The notes under the pieces: model-generated | The model's database searches: none | Told to the model about the DNA's origin: nothing | The model's input: only the letters and a program-made list of their open reading frames with translations | Position numbers and translations under genes: made by a program | Shown: piece after piece, positions 7,375 to 15,714 of the stretch | Position numbering within the stretch: the first letter of the stretch is position 1 | Layout of the letters: every line of letters starts with the position of its first letter | Assembly (NCBI GenBank): GCA_019163175.1 | Contig: JAFLKN010000068.1 | Span: 1-33,885, forward strand | DNA: 33,885 nt | Origin: Prolixibacteraceae bacterium | GTDB taxonomy: Bacteria; Bacteroidota; Bacteroidia; Bacteroidales; Prolixibacteraceae | Direction of reading: 5' to 3'

Positions 7375-7854
7375 ATGAATCCATTTGAACCTTCCTGTCA
7401 AACCATTTTACAGCTGACTGAAGCCTGGGAAACTCGATTGCTCTGCCTTCCTGAAGAAATAATAAGCGAACGAAAGAACAGCCAAAACCGGAGTATCCGG
7501 CAAATCTTGGGTCATTTGGTCGATTCTGCATCGAACAACACGCATCGGATCGTTCACTTGCAGTATCGCGAAAATCCCATGTCATTCCCGAATTATGCTA
7601 CGTTTGGCAACAACGATCGTTGGATTGCGATTCAGAATTACCAGCACGAAGACTGGCTAAACCTGGTCAGCCTCTGGAAATTCATGAATTTGCATTTGGT
7701 TCATGTCATCCGAAATATCGATCCTGAAAAGCTTCGGAATCAATGGCAAAGCAGTGACACTGAACTCATCTCGCTGCACCAGAATATAGATGCTTACCTG
7801 CCACATTTTGAACTGCACTTAAAAGAGATTGAAGTTCTGATCAACCTCAAGTAA
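7375..7854 (+). CDS. DinB-like (YfiT/DinB superfamily) metal-binding protein
   Basis: A 159-residue four-helix-bundle type protein. His47 in IRQILGHLVDSA, and His144 and His148 in LPHFELHLKEI form the usual three-histidine metal site of the DinB/YfiT superfamily. Members include thiol transferases and many proteins of unknown substrate, so no reaction is assigned. It begins 26 bases after the DUF2007 gene on the same strand and is probably cotranscribed with it. Length is normal for the family. Confidence 0.85.
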   Translation: MNPFEPSCQTILQLTEAWETRLLCLPEEIISERKNSQNRSIRQILGHLVDSASNNTHRIVHLQYRENPMSFPNYATFGNNDRWIAIQNYQHEDWLNLVSLWKFMNLHLVHVIRNIDPEKLRNQWQSSDTELISLHQNIDAYLPHFELHLKEIEVLINLK

Positions 7855-7937
7855 CGAAGCACCGGACCTTTTTACCGCAACTTTGAAAAATTATACTGGT
7901 ACTTTGGCCCTCTGATGCTTTGATACTTATATAAACT

Positions 7938-7945
7938 TATCTTTG
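7938..7945 (+). promoter_or_regulatory. -7 promoter element for the CPBP protease gene
   Basis: TATCTTTG matches TAnnTTTG, 22 bases before the ATG at 7968. A TTTG at 7919-7922 is only 15 bases upstream, shorter than the usual spacer, so the -33 part is doubtful. Confidence 0.5.
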
Positions 7946-7967
7946 CCCCAGAACAAAAAACAATGCT

Positions 7968-8903
7968 ATGGCTACTACTGCTTTCCGCGGAATGAAACCC
8001 TTTCCACAATTTATGTTTGCCCTTTTTGTAATGGTGGCTTCAGTTTTAATTTTTATGGTGGTGGCTATGCTTACTGCCATACCCTTTTTCGGAATGGCCG
8101 GTGTTATGGACAGTATTACTGCCGCCGCTAGCACTCCGGAAAGTGTTAATTTCCTGAAATATTTCCAGGTGGTGCAATCCATAGGTTTGTTTGTAGTTCC
8201 GCCGTTTATTCTGGCCTACTTATACGATGGAAACATGGGCGAATATTTACAGCTTAACCGCTCAACTCAGGCCGTTTCCTTCCTTTTTGCTGCGCTTTCA
8301 TTGTTGTTTGTCATTCCATTCATTAATTTTTTAGGTTCAATCAATAGTCAGATGACTTTTCCTGAATCTTTTTCGGGATTGGAAAGCTGGATGCGTAACA
8401 TGGAAGATGCCGCAAAAATAATGGTTGAAAAATTCATGGCAGTAGAAAGCATTTCCGGATTGATGTTCAACATTTTTATGATCGCCATTTTGCCAGCTTT
8501 GGGAGAAGAACTGATGTTTCGTGGAGTTATTCAGCGCATTTTTACCAACTGGACTAAAAACTACCATTGGGGAATATGGATTTCTGCTTTTTTGTTTAGC
8601 GCCATGCACATGCAGTTTTACGGCTTTTTACCCCGAATGGCCCTGGGTGCCATGTTTGGTTATCTGTTGGTTTGGACTGGCACCATGTGGGTTCCGATTT
8701 TGGCTCATTTTGTAAACAACGCGATGGGAGTAATGGGGTATTACCTAATCAATAAAGGCGTAATCTCTAAAGATGTTGAAGAATGGGGTACGGGAACGGA
8801 ACAACTGCCGCTGGTTCTTTTCAGTATGGTTACTGTTGGATTTTTGCTTTTTCTGATCTACCGCAACGAACAGGAGAAAAGAAAAATGCCTGCAAATCAG
8901 TAG
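7968..8903 (+). CDS. CPBP-family intramembrane glutamic endopeptidase
   Basis: A 311-residue inner-membrane protein with about eight hydrophobic segments. The catalytic motif EExxxR is at residues 180-185 (GEELMFRG), the second motif histidine is His214 (FSAMHMQ), and the third, HFxxN, gives His247 and Asn251. These are the active-site residues of CAAX-protease/bacteriocin-processing (CPBP, Abi) enzymes such as Rce1. The substrate in Bacteroidota is not known. It is monocistronic as far as can be seen, with a promoter-like box at 7938 and a weak hairpin at 8886-8915 overlapping its end. Confidence 0.92.
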   Translation: MATTAFRGMKPFPQFMFALFVMVASVLIFMVVAMLTAIPFFGMAGVMDSITAAASTPESVNFLKYFQVVQSIGLFVVPPFILAYLYDGNMGEYLQLNRSTQAVSFLFAALSLLFVIPFINFLGSINSQMTFPESFSGLESWMRNMEDAAKIMVEKFMAVESISGLMFNIFMIAILPALGEELMFRGVIQRIFTNWTKNYHWGIWISAFLFSAMHMQFYGFLPRMALGAMFGYLLVWTGTMWVPILAHFVNNAMGVMGYYLINKGVISKDVEEWGTGTEQLPLVLFSMVTVGFLLFLIYRNEQEKRKMPANQ

Positions 8904-8935
8904 ATTCACAGGCATCACGAATTGATTGATTTTTA

Positions 8936-9670
8936 TTAAGAAAAGACAATACTTTGCTGTAGGTTTTCAACTTCTATTTTCTTTTGTTCCGAAGCGCGGT
9001 AAACGTAAACGATACCATATTGCGATGCTTTTTCCCGCTTTTCATCATCCGAAAGATGAACCATCGAATTTTCCACTTCGTTCCACATACCCTGAATCAG
9101 TTCGTCGGCCTGCTCGCGCAATTCAGCCACTTTAGTCGAAGCCCGGTTGGTAATATTCTGAAGCATTTTTTGATGCCGGTACGCTTCTTTAAATTCTTCG
9201 TAGTGTACTTTTACCAAGGCAATTGATGGGCTGTAAATCGGGCTTCCGCCTTTCATTACACGTTTTTGTTCGCCTTCAATAATCCGTTCACCCCAGGTTA
9301 ACACATTAGCTTCCAGGTTTAGCGGAGGAGTAGCTTTTGAGTTTGCCTTCAAGCCATAGAATTCAATCACTTCTGGTTTCATCTCACCCCGCAAAATAGC
9401 AAAGTTTACCACCTGAAGAAAATGAGACAAATACAATTTTGATTTCCTGAAAATTTCGCCGTATTCTTTCGACCGATCAAACTGGTTTTGCTTGGAGATA
9501 TTTAGCTGACGGATTGCCCCCAGAAAATGCGGATAAAAGATCTGCAGTTTCTCAAGTGTCTGTTGGCTGAATGCCAGCTTAGTTAATGATGTTCTCTTAC
9601 CAAGTTCCAGTCCGGCTTCAATGGCACGAAGCCTGGCCACATCTGTATTCGGTAATCTCCTGTAAGGCAT
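8936..9670 (-). CDS. Unrecognised conserved helical protein
   Basis: The 244-residue product (start MPYRRLPNTDVARLRA) is hydrophilic and mostly helical, with no signal peptide, membrane segment or metal motif. A charged region after about residue 165 (HQKMLQNITNRASTKVAELR...) could form a coiled coil. The frame continues upstream to a TTG at 9706, but the 12 extra residues overlap a promoter-like TAATTTG, so the ATG at 9670 is chosen. The MPYRRLPNTD opening looks like a family restricted to Bacteroidota, but I cannot name a function. It converges with the CPBP gene. Confidence 0.7.
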   Translation of the reverse strand: MPYRRLPNTDVARLRAIEAGLELGKRTSLTKLAFSQQTLEKLQIFYPHFLGAIRQLNISKQNQFDRSKEYGEIFRKSKLYLSHFLQVVNFAILRGEMKPEVIEFYGLKANSKATPPLNLEANVLTWGERIIEGEQKRVMKGGSPIYSPSIALVKVHYEEFKEAYRHQKMLQNITNRASTKVAELREQADELIQGMWNEVENSMVHLSDDEKREKASQYGIVYVYRASEQKKIEVENLQQSIVFS

Positions 9671-9987
9671 AACGTGAATTTTAGGTACACTATTGCGAAT
9701 ATACAAATTAGCGGTTCATTATTCCGATCTTCGCTAAATAACTAATCAACATGCGATTGTTTAAAAGACATGTTAATTTTCTTAAAACCAACAACTTGCC
9801 AATTTATTTTTAAGAGATATCAACAGGCCATTGCTCATAAACTACCTGTTTTCACCCCTCAAATCGTATGTTTTTGGTTATCAGTCACCTCAACATGTCA
9901 ATTAAAAAGGATCAAAATCAACGATTTGAAGACCAAAAGGATAGACTTTCACTTACGATTATACCTCCAAAACTGGCAGAAGGAAAT
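9671..9987. other. Non-coding stretch
   Basis: About 317 bases with no convincing gene. A plus-strand frame from 9770 has no family features and runs into the terminator copy at 9988. The region holds the likely upstream sequence of the minus-strand gene ending at 8936 and otherwise nothing recognised. Confidence 0.5.
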
Positions 9988-10098
9988 AAAAAAGCCCCGA
10001 AGAACTGAATCTCCGGAGCCAATTTAGTGTAAGGTGTGATGAATATTAATCTTGCAATTTAGCACTTAAAAATTCGCGGTTCAAACGGAGATGTTCGA
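9988..10098 (-). repeat. Direct repeat copy A: sdhB 3' end plus terminator
   Basis: Bases 9994-10063 are identical to 11430-11499; similarity continues to 10098 (matching 11535) with a few substitutions and a one-base gap. The block contains the last codons of sdhB on the minus strand, the stop, and the GC-rich terminator hairpin (9994-9999 with 10014-10020, T-run at 9988-9993). The spacing between the copies is 1436 bases. Confidence 0.92.
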
Positions 10099-10135
10099 GT
10101 GTAGTGCTTCCGGGTATTGCGCAACGCTTAGATAC
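10046..10135 (-). pseudogene. Chimeric gene remnant ending in the sdhB C-terminus
   Basis: On the minus strand this frame reads CAIPGSTTLEHLRLN and then REFLSAKLQD followed by stop. The last ten residues are the end of SdhB ([10 protein letters not shown]) with one change, whereas the IPGSTTLEHL part differs from SdhB and resembles the C-terminal phosphate/cofactor-binding motif of aldo/keto reductases; that resemblance is a guess from a few residues. The frame has no start and follows, in phase, the stop codon of the gene at 10136-10552. Best read as a broken junction left by recombination. Confidence 0.4.
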
Positions 10136-10552
10136 TTATTCCATTACAAAACGAATTTCTTTTATTGGCAAAACATATGGAATATTGTTTTCCCACTTCA
10201 ATATAAAGAAACGATACTTACTCAATGATTCTTCACAATCTTTTATCCCTCCATAATTATTAATTATAAACTGTTGGGAATTAACAACCAATTTACGAAA
10301 GGTAGTTAAATCAGTTTTGGTAATTTTCGTATTATCAACATCTATTTCCCACCATTGATAAGCAAGTTTCCCGGTTTGGGTTATAATAACTTTTTTAGTT
10401 TTTATGATGTCCATGGAATCAATAAATTGATAATTATATCCAGGGATATTAGTAAAACTAATATAGACATCTTCCTTTCGAACTGATTGATAGATACAAA
10501 CAGAAGCTAAAATAAACGTAGATAGAATCCAAATAACAGTTCCTCTTTTCAT
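10136..10552 (-). CDS. Small membrane-anchored protein of unknown function
   Basis: A 138-residue protein with one N-terminal hydrophobic segment (about residues 6-19, TVIWILSTFILASVC) that could be a signal anchor; Cys18 has valine at -1, so lipidation is unlikely. The rest is polar, beta-rich and without a known motif. It lies with the gene at 10771-11175 between two copies of the sdhB 3' end, and both are AT-rich compared with sdh. I recognise no family. Possibly cargo of a small insertion. Confidence 0.6.
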   Translation of the reverse strand: MKRGTVIWILSTFILASVCIYQSVRKEDVYISFTNIPGYNYQFIDSMDIIKTKKVIITQTGKLAYQWWEIDVDNTKITKTDLTTFRKLVVNSQQFIINNYGGIKDCEESLSKYRFFILKWENNIPYVLPIKEIRFVME

Positions 10553-10716
10553 GTGATAATTTTTTCATATGCTTCTTCGGCTATACCTCTTGGCTGCATA
10601 TCTGAGATCCCTTTTAACATGAACCACCTTTCCACTGTGTGTTATTCCCAAAGATACAAAATCGGGGCATTTTTGTAGTCGATGTTTTGGTCGGATTATA
10701 AATCCAGAACTTAAAA

Positions 10717-10737
10717 GTGCCAATTGCAAATTGGCAC
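10717..10737. repeat. Perfect 9-bp inverted repeat
   Basis: GTGCCAATT and AATTGGCAC are separated by GCA, between the two small genes. It could be a hairpin or an operator-like palindrome; no T-run follows, so it is not a standard terminator. Confidence 0.6.
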
Positions 10738-10770
10738 ATGCGAACTTTTGGCATATCCTGAAGAGCAAGT

Positions 10771-11175
10771 TTATTCTGTCCCTTCATATACTTTAACTGG
10801 TGTGATACTTATTGAATCAATGCCATTTTTCTCAACAATAAAAACATTTGGGCATTTCATTACTTTTTGGGAATCAAACCGATAGGTTTTACTAAGCCAT
10901 TCAATATCTACTATTTCATTTTTTACTTCGCTCTGTGTTGAAAGTTGACATTTATCCTCTGGTTCAAAGAGAAAAAACTCTTCCTCATTTACCCAAAATT
11001 TATACCTCCCATCATTTTGCTTTAACATATGGGGCTTACTATCATCAAAAAAAATATACAATGAGTCATTCTTTTCAAAACATCCAATTAGAATAAATGA
11101 TATTGTTACAAAAATCAAGTTATTGACAATACTAGTTCCAGGTATTAATTTTTGCCATTTTTCTTTCAATTTCAT
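10771..11175 (-). CDS. Small putative lipoprotein of unknown function
   Basis: A 134-residue protein with a hydrophobic stretch and a good lipobox LIGC giving Cys32 as the lipidated residue; the segment before the hydrophobic core is long (about 18 residues), so an internal start is possible though no obvious one exists. The mature part is acidic with two further cysteines (CQLS and KCPN) that might pair. No known family motif. Lies 218 bases upstream of the gene ending at 10136, same strand, within the sdhB-repeat-bounded segment. Confidence 0.6.
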   Translation of the reverse strand: MKLKEKWQKLIPGTSIVNNLIFVTISFILIGCFEKNDSLYIFFDDSKPHMLKQNDGRYKFWVNEEEFFLFEPEDKCQLSTQSEVKNEIVDIEWLSKTYRFDSQKVMKCPNVFIVEKNGIDSISITPVKVYEGTE

Positions 11176-11422
11176 CTTTATAAAGCTGAGTTAAGCTAAT
11201 AATTAATGGATTTGCACACTGTACAAGGAAGAAGATGAACCCAATCATCACATTTGATGAATGATAATAGGTATAACCCTCCTATGTTTTTATTTTCAAT
11301 TCACATAGACATAAAGTTAAGTAATTTTATACTAATTTATTGTTCTTTGGGATTACAAATCAGCATTAGCCGCTGCCAGCCTTTTGTAAATCTCAGAGAG
11401 AAGAATTTTGCAGAAAAGACAT

Positions 11423-11456
11423 AAAAAAGGCCCCGAAGAACTGAATCTCCGGAGCC
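11423..11456 (-). terminator. Rho-independent terminator of the sdh operon (copy B)
   Basis: On the minus strand GGCTCCG (11456-11450) pairs with CGGGGCC (11435-11429) and is followed by six T (11428-11423), 26 bases after the sdhB stop. An almost identical terminator exists at 9988-10020. Confidence 0.85.
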
Positions 11457-11535
11457 AATTTAGTGTAAGGTGTGATGAATATTAATCTTGCAATTTAGCG
11501 CATAAAAATTCGCGGTTCAAACGGGCAATGTTCGA
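11430..11535 (-). repeat. Direct repeat copy B: functional sdhB 3' end plus terminator
   Basis: This is the intact counterpart of copy A at 9988-10098: identical from 11430 to 11499, then similar to 11535, covering the SdhB residues [11 protein letters not shown], the stop and the terminator. Confidence 0.92.
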
Positions 11536-12237
11536 CAATGAAATATTCTTAGGGCATTCCACTTCGCAGGCGCCGGTGTTGGTACAGTTACCAAAACCGA
11601 GTTCGTCCATTTTAGCAACCATCGCTTTGGCACGTCGGGCGCCTTCAACACGCCCTTGTGGCAACAAAGCCAGCTGACTAACCTTTGCTGAAACAAACAA
11701 CATAGCTGATCCGTTTTTACAAGCTGCAACGCAGGCACCGCAACCAATGCAGGAAGCTGAATCCATTGCTTCGTCGGCATCAGGTTTTGGAATAGCGATC
11801 GCATTGGCATCGGGTACTCCACCTGTATTTACTGAAACGTAACCACCGGCAGCAATAATTTTATCGAAAGCGCGACGATCGACGATTAAATCGTGAATAA
11901 CCGGGAACGCAGCTGAACGCCAGGGCTCGATAGTAATGGTCTGCCCGTCTTTGAACTTACGCATGTGCAACTGGCAAGTAGTTACATCGTCGTCAGGTCC
12001 GTGTGGGCGGCCGTTGATGTACAGCGAGCACATTCCACAGATACCTTCGCGGCAATCGTGATCGAAAGCAACAGGTTCTTTGTTTTCATTGATGAGTTGC
12101 TCATTCAGCATATCAAGCATTTCGAGAAATGAGCTGCCAGTTGACACGTTGTCAACTTTGTAGGTTTCGAAACGGCCCTTTGCTTTAGCACCGTTCTGAC
12201 GCCATACTTTAAGTGTGATATTTATGTTTTTTTCCAT
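11482..12237 (-). CDS. sdhB: Succinate dehydrogenase/fumarate reductase iron-sulfur subunit
   Basis: Carries electrons between the FAD of SdhA and the quinone site at the membrane. The [2Fe-2S] site is Cys62, Cys67, Cys70 and Cys88 (CREGICGMC...TTC). The second half holds [11 protein letters not shown] (Cys163, 166, 169, 173) and [13 protein letters not shown] (Cys218, 224, 228) for the [4Fe-4S] and [3Fe-4S] clusters. Length 251 fits the Bacteroidota form. It is the last gene of sdhCAB, 24 bases after sdhA. Its 3' end and terminator are duplicated 1.4 kb further on. Whether the enzyme runs as succinate dehydrogenase or fumarate reductase cannot be decided from sequence. Confidence 0.97.
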   Translation of the reverse strand: MEKNINITLKVWRQNGAKAKGRFETYKVDNVSTGSSFLEMLDMLNEQLINENKEPVAFDHDCREGICGMCSLYINGRPHGPDDDVTTCQLHMRKFKDGQTITIEPWRSAAFPVIHDLIVDRRAFDKIIAAGGYVSVNTGGVPDANAIAIPKPDADEAMDSASCIGCGACVAACKNGSAMLFVSAKVSQLALLPQGRVEGARRAKAMVAKMDELGFGNCTNTGACEVECPKNISLSNIARLNREFLCAKLQD

Positions 12238-12261
12238 GATTGATGTCCTTTTAAAAAGCCA

Positions 12262-14202
12262 TTACTTGTAATTACGCTGAACCATTTTTACACTTTCGTA
12301 AACCAAAGCTTCTTTGTGAAGTTCAGGAGTAACATCGTTGCCTTTGAATTCCCAGCAGGAAACGTATGCAAATTTGTCGTCCTGACGAAGTGCTTCGCCT
12401 TCAGGAGTCTGGTATTCTTCGCGGAAGTGACCTCCGCACGATTCATCACGGTTCAGTGCATCGCGGGCCATAAGGTCGCCAATTTCGATGAAGTCGGCCA
12501 AACGGCTGGCTTTTTCCAGTTCAATGTTCATTCCCGTTGTGTTACCCGGAATGCGGACATTACTCCAGAATTCTTTTTTAATGGCAGCAATTTTATCGAT
12601 AGCATCCTGCAAACCTTCTTTATTGCGTCCCATTCCTACGAAATCCCACATCACCAAACCAAGTTCCTTGTGCAGGCTGTCAACCGAACGATTTCCCTTG
12701 ATGTTCATCAGTTTTTCGAAACGGGCTTTTACCGCTTTTTCAGCTTCAGTAAATTCAGGTTCGTTGGTGGTCATTCGTTTTACAGCGATATCATCGGCCA
12801 GATAATTCTGAATGGTATATGGCAATACGAAATAGCCGTCGGCCAAACCCTGCATCAATGCTGAAGCTCCCAAACGGTTTGCGCCGTGATCGGAGAAATT
12901 AGCTTCACCGGCAGCGAACAATCCGGGGATAGTTGTTTGCAATTCATAATCAACCCAAATACCACCCATTGTATAGTGGATAGCCGGATAAATCATCATC
13001 GGTGTTTCGTATGGATTTTCGTCAACAATTTTTTCGTACATCTGGAAGAGGTTTCCGTAGCGGGCCTCAATGGTTTTTTGTCCCAAACGTTCGATCGACG
13101 ATTTGAAATCAAGGTAAACGGCCAATCCGGTTGCTCCAACACCAAATCCGGCATCGCAACGTTCTTTGGCAGCGCGTGAAGCAACGTCGCGGGGAACCAG
13201 GTTACCAAATGCAGGGTAACGACGTTCGAGATAGTAGTCGCGATCGTCTTCAGCAATTTGAGTTGGTTTCATTTTACCGGCACGAATAGCTTCAGCATCT
13301 TCTTTCTTTTTAGGAACCCATATACGGCCATCGTTACGAAGCGATTCTGACATCAAAGTCAGTTTACTCTGATTCTCGCCGTGAACCGGAATACATGTTG
13401 GGTGAATCTGTGCATAACAAGGATTGGCAAACATGGCGCCTTTGTGGTAAGCTTTGATAACAGCCGATCCGTTTGATCCCATGGCATTGGTCGAAAGGAA
13501 GAATGTATTTCCGTAGCCTCCTGTAGCCAAAACCACAGCGTGCGCAAAATGACGTTGCAATTCGCCGGTAACCAAATCGCGGGCAATAATACCACGAGCT
13601 TTTCCGTCAACAATTACGATGTCAACCAATTCGGTACGGGTGTGCAAAGTTACTGAGCCAAGATTTACCTGACGCATTAGCGCCTGATAAGCACCCAGCA
13701 ACAACTGCTGACCTGTTTGTCCTTTGGCATAGAACGTACGGCTAACCTGAGCTCCACCGAATGAACGGTTGTCGAGCAAACCACCGTATTCGCGGGCAAA
13801 CGGAACGCCCTGAGCCACACACTGGTCGATGATGTCGTTACTTACTTCAGCCAAACGGTGAACGTTGGCTTCACGTGCACGGTAGTCACCACCTTTAATG
13901 GTATCGTAAAACAAACGGAAAACCGAGTCGCCGTCGTTCGGATAATTCTTTGCAGCATTAATCCCACCCTGAGCAGCAATCGAGTGCGCCCGGCGTGGTG
14001 AATCCTGGATGGTAAAGCTTTTAACATTGAAACCCATTTCACCAAGTGAAGCAGCAGCCGAAGCGCCAGCCAAACCTGTACCTACAATGATCACATCCAG
14101 TTTACGTTTGTTGGAAGGGTTCACCAATTTCTGGTGATCTTTATAATTGGTCCATTTTTGAGCCAGAGGCCCTTCAGGAATCCTTGCATTCAATTTACTC
14201 AT
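12262..14202 (-). CDS. sdhA: Succinate dehydrogenase/fumarate reductase flavoprotein subunit
   Basis: Catalytic subunit that interconverts succinate and fumarate at a covalently bound FAD. The dinucleotide-binding GTGLAG is at residues 41-46, and His73 in [11 protein letters not shown] is the expected site of the covalent FAD link. Later blocks include [18 protein letters not shown], the substrate-site [17 protein letters not shown] with [20 protein letters not shown] and [17 protein letters not shown]. At 646 residues it is the long form usual in Bacteroidota, Chlamydia and epsilon-proteobacterial enzymes. Middle gene of sdhCAB. Confidence 0.98.
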   Translation of the reverse strand: MSKLNARIPEGPLAQKWTNYKDHQKLVNPSNKRKLDVIIVGTGLAGASAAASLGEMGFNVKSFTIQDSPRRAHSIAAQGGINAAKNYPNDGDSVFRLFYDTIKGGDYRAREANVHRLAEVSNDIIDQCVAQGVPFAREYGGLLDNRSFGGAQVSRTFYAKGQTGQQLLLGAYQALMRQVNLGSVTLHTRTELVDIVIVDGKARGIIARDLVTGELQRHFAHAVVLATGGYGNTFFLSTNAMGSNGSAVIKAYHKGAMFANPCYAQIHPTCIPVHGENQSKLTLMSESLRNDGRIWVPKKKEDAEAIRAGKMKPTQIAEDDRDYYLERRYPAFGNLVPRDVASRAAKERCDAGFGVGATGLAVYLDFKSSIERLGQKTIEARYGNLFQMYEKIVDENPYETPMMIYPAIHYTMGGIWVDYELQTTIPGLFAAGEANFSDHGANRLGASALMQGLADGYFVLPYTIQNYLADDIAVKRMTTNEPEFTEAEKAVKARFEKLMNIKGNRSVDSLHKELGLVMWDFVGMGRNKEGLQDAIDKIAAIKKEFWSNVRIPGNTTGMNIELEKASRLADFIEIGDLMARDALNRDESCGGHFREEYQTPEGEALRQDDKFAYVSCWEFKGNDVTPELHKEALVYESVKMVQRNYK

Positions 14203-14222
14203 GTTTCAGTTATTTAAGAAAA

Positions 14223-14933
14223 TTAAAAAAACAGGTATTGAGCCACAGCAATGACAGCAAATCCGCCACCAAGGATAATGGCAACAATGTTGCTGATACA
14301 TTTCAAACGAGGCATCCAGGTCGCATTGTTCCAGCCAATGGTTTGGAATCCTGACCAGAAGCCATGAGAAAGATGGAAAGCAAGGGCAACAGAACCAACC
14401 ACATATAAAATGACAATTGGCAGAACTTTAAATGTTGCGTTCACAAGCGAATAGGCATCCTCTCCCTTGGCCATGTTTCCAAGAAAAGGGAATTCAACTT
14501 CGGCAGCTTCCCATGCAATAAATCCCTTCATTTTCATGTAGAAATTAAGAATATGTACTGCAAGAAACGAGACAATAACAATACCCAGCACCAACATATT
14601 CTGTGATGCAAATTCAACACCAGATGTTTTTTTGCCTGAAGCATAGGCTTGTGGGCCGCGGGCTTTCATATTCTGGAAAGTCAGAATTAATGAATAAACA
14701 ATGTGAAGAATAAATCCTAAAGCCAGAATGGGCTCAACGATTTTAATCAAAGGGTTGGTTCCCATAAAATGTACTCCGGCATTGAACATTTGACCCTGTT
14801 CGAATCCAAACACGCCATCGAGCAGCAGGAATGAGTTCAGGAACAAATGCACAAAGAGAAACAGAATCAGGAACAAACCTGAAACGCTCATCAGGAGTTT
14901 CCGTCCAATAGAGGCAGTCAGTAAATTGCTCAT
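14223..14933 (-). CDS. sdhC: Succinate dehydrogenase/fumarate reductase cytochrome b subunit
   Basis: A 236-residue membrane anchor with about five transmembrane helices, matching the single-subunit dihaem cytochrome b558 type found with long SdhA. Candidate haem-ligand histidines sit in FLFVHLFLNS, LHIVYSLI, AVHILNFYMK and FHLSHGFWSGF. It passes electrons to or from menaquinone. First gene of sdhCAB with a clear promoter upstream at 14983-15013. Confidence 0.95.
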   Translation of the reverse strand: MSNLLTASIGRKLLMSVSGLFLILFLFVHLFLNSFLLLDGVFGFEQGQMFNAGVHFMGTNPLIKIVEPILALGFILHIVYSLILTFQNMKARGPQAYASGKKTSGVEFASQNMLVLGIVIVSFLAVHILNFYMKMKGFIAWEAAEVEFPFLGNMAKGEDAYSLVNATFKVLPIVILYVVGSVALAFHLSHGFWSGFQTIGWNNATWMPRLKCISNIVAIILGGGFAVIAVAQYLFF

Positions 14934-14982
14934 AGAATAACAGATTTTTATTTTAATAATAGATTCATTTTTATTCGTGCCA

Positions 14983-15013
14983 CAAAAGTAGAGTTATGAG
15001 GCGTCACATACAA
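14983..15013 (-). promoter_or_regulatory. Promoter of the sdhCAB operon
   Basis: Minus strand: TTG (15011-15013), a 20-base spacer, then TACTTTTG (14983-14990), a full match to the Bacteroidota -33/-7 pattern. The start codon of sdhC follows about 50 bases downstream. Confidence 0.75.
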
Positions 15014-15153
15014 TAAAATGCGGTGTAAAATAACTAATTTATAATGTTTCTAAGCACAAACAATGCCTTACAAAAGGGTAAAATTTACATAAGGCTAAAA
15101 TATAGGGGATTGTGAGCACTCTGTACTACCCGGAAAAATAAGTCAGTTGCTTT

Positions 15154-15183
15154 TTGCATAAACAGCATATTTGCATATTTTTG
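15154..15183 (+). promoter_or_regulatory. Promoter of tRNA-Arg
   Basis: TTG at 15154-15156, a 19-base spacer and TATTTTTG at 15176-15183 (TAnnTTTG), about 60 bases before the tRNA 5' end. Confidence 0.7.
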
Positions 15184-15242
15184 CAGCACTTTAAAAGAAG
15201 ATATCTGATTCACATCAGGCTTTTGACGAGAAGATACTAATT

Positions 15243-15314
15243 GGTTCCATAGTTCAACGGATAGAATAGCAGTTTCCTAAACTGTAGATCCGGGTTCGAT
15301 TCCCGGTGGGACTA
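15243..15314 (+). tRNA. tRNA-Arg (anticodon CCU)
   Basis: A 72-base cloverleaf: acceptor GGTTCCA pairs with TGGGACT (with G-T pairs at the first and fourth positions), D arm GTTC...GAAT, anticodon arm GCAGT-TTCCTAA-ACTGT with anticodon CCT, and T arm CCGGG-TTCGATT-CCCGG. The discriminator is A; CCA is not encoded. Its 3' end is the attachment site of the element to the right. Confidence 0.95.
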
Positions 15315-15315
15315 C
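15303..15315 (+). repeat. attL: left attachment site in tRNA-Arg 3' end
   Basis: CCGGTGGGACTAC at the end of the tRNA gene is repeated exactly at 28413-28425, next to the integrase gene. The core covers the T-arm 3' strand and the acceptor 3' strand, a common target for tyrosine recombinases. Confidence 0.85.
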
Positions 15316-15714
15316 AACAAACAAATACAAACGGCTATAAATAAGTAATTTATGGCTTTTTTGTTTTTATAAATGTCAAACTTGGTGTCAATTTCTTATT
15401 TTTAAATTTGAGTAATTTATACCAATTCTTAATTAGTTTTTATCAAATATAGTGCTTATTCCCAAATCATAAACAAAGGTATTCCCAATTTAAACCCGAC
15501 AAGCCCTTCGGGTAGCAAAAGACTACGGCATAAAGCCGCTTCGCTATTTATTCCGTTTCCTTTTGCTATCTGCTTTAAATCGAGAAAAAGGGTGTTTACG
15601 ATTTAGAACATCGAGGTTTATTTGGATGAATAGATTTATCAATTGATAAGAGCAAGGTAAACTCTTTTAACCATTGAATTGAGTGCTAGCAGTTGTACCA
15701 ACAAATATGCTTGA
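15315..15714. other. Non-coding left end of the element
   Basis: No gene is seen in these 400 bases. They hold a TTGGTGTCAAT motif (15382-15392) that recurs near the right end (28262-28272), and a structured block at 15489-15580 described separately. Confidence 0.6.
15489..15580. repeat. Structured non-coding block with nested inverted repeats
   Basis: TAGCAAAAG (15513-15521) is matched by CTTTTGCTA (15560-15568); TTTAAA occurs outside each arm; CCCGAC/AAG-CCCTTCGGGT and CGGC-ATAAA-GCCG hairpins lie within. The nesting suggests a folded DNA or RNA element such as an origin, recombination site or small RNA. No function is shown. Confidence 0.5.

Noticed and set aside
9770-10027. 85-codon plus-strand frame in the spacer before copy A of the sdhB end
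   Set aside because: Its end is the terminator hairpin read as protein; no plausible family or start signal.
10565-10768. 67-codon minus-strand frame between the two small genes
   Set aside because: No family features, another frame over the same bases is also open, and it contains the palindrome at 10717. It may be a remnant but cannot be supported as a gene.
12316-12864. 182-codon plus-strand frame opposite sdhA
   Set aside because: Antisense shadow of a strongly conserved gene; composition is phenylalanine-rich as expected for the reverse of this codon pattern.
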